Of a stretch of 64,000 bases of DNA, positions 62,814 to 64,000 are shown one piece after another. The position numbers were made by a program, and so were the translations under genes. The stretch comes from TMP-24 sp041397305. Lineage in GTDB: Bacteria; Pseudomonadota; Alphaproteobacteria; Rhodobacterales; Rhodobacteraceae. The stretch lies in NCBI GenBank assembly GCA_041397305.1, contig JAWKWX010000002.1, positions 1 to 64,000 on the forward strand, read 5' to 3'. Position 1 is the first letter of the stretch; every line of letters starts with the position of its first letter. The notes below the pieces were generated by a model. That model saw nothing but the letters and a program-made list of their open reading frames with translations, was not told the DNA's origin and did not search any database.

Positions 62814-64000
62814 ATGTTCGAGAGCCTGTCAGAACGCCTTGGCGGTGTTTTCGACCGCCTGACCAAACAGGGCGCGCTCTCGGACGCCGATGTGAAGGCC
62901 GCGCTGCGCGAGGTGCGCGTGGCGCTTCTGGAAGCCGACGTTTCGCTGACGGTCGTCCAGGATTTCGTCAAACGGGTCGAGGCGGGCGCGACCGGCCAGG
63001 CGGTGACCAAATCCGTGACCCCGGGCCAGCAGGTCGTGAAGATCGTTCATGACGAGCTGGTCCGTGTCCTTGCCGGTGACGGCGAGCCGGAAGCGCTGAA
63101 GATCGACAATCCGCCCGCCCCCGTCCTGATGGTCGGTCTTCAGGGCTCGGGCAAGACCACCACCACCGCCAAGCTTGCCAAGCGCCTGTCCGAAAAGAAC
63201 GGCAAGCGCGTTCTGATGGCCTCTCTCGACACCAATCGCCCGGCAGCGATGGAACAGCTGCAGATTCTCGGCCAGCAGATCGGCGTCGACACGCTGCCGA
63301 TCGTCAAGGGCGAAAGCGCCGTCCAGATTGCCAAACGCGCCAAGCAGCAGGCCACACTCGGCGGCTATGACGTCTACATGCTCGACACCGCAGGGCGACT
63401 GCATATCGACGAAGCGCTGATGGCCGAGGTTCAGGCGGTCCGCGACGCGACCTCGCCCCGCGAAACCCTTCTCGTCGTCGATGGCCTCACGGGGCAGGAC
63501 GCGGTGAACGTCGCCACGGAATTCGAGGCGAAAGTCGGCATCACCGGCGTCGTCCTCACCCGGATGGACGGCGACGGGCGCGGTGGCGCCGCCCTGTCGA
63601 TGCGCGCAGTGACCGGCAAGCCGATCCGCTTCGTCGGTCTGGGCGAGAAGATGGATGCGATCGACGCGTTCGACGCCGAACGGATCGCCGGCCGCATCCT
63701 GGGCATGGGCGACATCGTGGCGCTGGTCGAAAAGGCCCGCGAGACGATGGAACTGGCCGAGGCCGAGCGCATGGCCAAGCGCTTTGCCAAGGGCCTGTTC
63801 AACATGAACGACCTCAAGGGCCAGCTTGAGCAGATGCTGAAGATGGGTGGCATGCAGGGGCTGATGGGCATGATGCCCGGCATGGGCAAGATGGCCAAGC
63901 AGGCCGAGGCCGCGGGCTTCGACGACCGGATGCTGCGCCGCCAGATCGCGCTGATCAACTCGATGACGAAGAAGGAACGCGCCAACCCCGACCTGATGGC
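62814..64000 (+). CDS. ffh: Signal recognition particle protein Ffh (C-terminus cut by window edge)
   Basis: About 395 residues visible of about 500. The N domain starts MFESLSERLGGVFDRLTKQG. The G domain has G1 GLQGSGKTTTTAKLA, G3 DTAGR, and G4 TRMDGD. The methionine-rich M domain has begun (MLKMGGMQGLMGMMPGMGKM), but its signal-peptide and RNA-binding parts lie beyond the edge. AAGGAGAGAGAGA precedes ATG 62814. It targets nascent membrane proteins together with the SRP RNA and FtsY. Confidence 0.97.
   Translation, partial: MFESLSERLGGVFDRLTKQGALSDADVKAALREVRVALLEADVSLTVVQDFVKRVEAGATGQAVTKSVTPGQQVVKIVHDELVRVLAGDGEPEALKIDNPPAPVLMVGLQGSGKTTTTAKLAKRLSEKNGKRVLMASLDTNRPAAMEQLQILGQQIGVDTLPIVKGESAVQIAKRAKQQATLGGYDVYMLDTAGRLHIDEALMAEVQAVRDATSPRETLLVVDGLTGQDAVNVATEFEAKVGITGVVLTRMDGDGRGGAALSMRAVTGKPIRFVGLGEKMDAIDAFDAERIAGRILGMGDIVALVEKARETMELAEAERMAKRFAKGLFNMNDLKGQLEQMLKMGGMQGLMGMMPGMGKMAKQAEAAGFDDRMLRRQIALINSMTKKERANPDLM

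Overview
The window is a stretch of a GC-rich (mostly about two-thirds G+C by eye) alphaproteobacterial chromosome, almost certainly a member of the Rhodobacterales/Rhodobacteraceae. The case rests on gcrA, the alphaproteobacterial form of metG, DUF1467, DUF3572, DUF6455, a PleD-type cyclase, an aerobic MttB homologue, and intergenic palindromes of a type I associate with this group. The species cannot be named from sequence alone. Genes are dense, mostly intact and in short operons. The two edge genes, meaB (left) and ffh (right), run off the window.

Layout. 1-12 kb: meaB, hrpB, a GST-like protein, then a long minus-strand run (argD, argF, a cysteine hydrolase, DUF1993, a methyltransferase, gnd) headed by a tiny arginine-rich ORF, then a serine hydrolase and gcrA. 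12-22.6 kb: a broken small membrane protein, an AsmA protein, an ABC exporter, rimO, CDGSH and AhpD-like proteins, an AT-rich trypsin-like protease gene, then EcsC, GNAT, flavin reductase and OsmC genes. 22.6-25.2 kb: an AT-rich single gene fusing an ABC-type ATPase to a TOPRIM/DUF4435-like domain (OLD/PARIS-like, candidate phage defence), bracketed by dyad-symmetry elements and followed by an orphan DUF4415/BrnA-like gene. 25.4-40.7 kb: mostly core genes (dgkA, IMPACT protein, histone-deacetylase-like amidohydrolase, nitroreductase, mce, response regulator, aspS, GT87, CPBP, carB). 40.7-47.7 kb: a promoter-terminator unit and an AT-rich NYN nuclease-like gene, then an H-NOX-like protein without heme ligands paired with an HNOBA-GGDEF gene split by a one-base frameshift, mttB, HAD, DUF3572 and pleD. 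47.7-64 kb: an ECF sigma operon, DUF983-NUDIX, desaturase, an XRE regulator, lipoproteins, a GlxA-like regulator, YceI, MFS, metG, EamA-LysR-azoreductase, and ffh.

Functional themes. Arginine and pyrimidine supply is represented by argD, argF and carB. Methylmalonyl-CoA metabolism is represented by meaB and mce. Translation and protein targeting are represented by aspS, metG, rimO and ffh. Two diguanylate cyclase loci imply c-di-GMP signalling. Three AT-rich single-gene inserts (protease, ATPase-TOPRIM, NYN) sit between core genes with no recognisable transposase or integrase and look horizontally acquired. The best candidates for something undescribed are the ATPase-TOPRIM locus with its dyads, the arginine-rich leader ORF, and the heme-ligand-less H-NOX system. 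All functional statements come from reading motifs; no database search was run.
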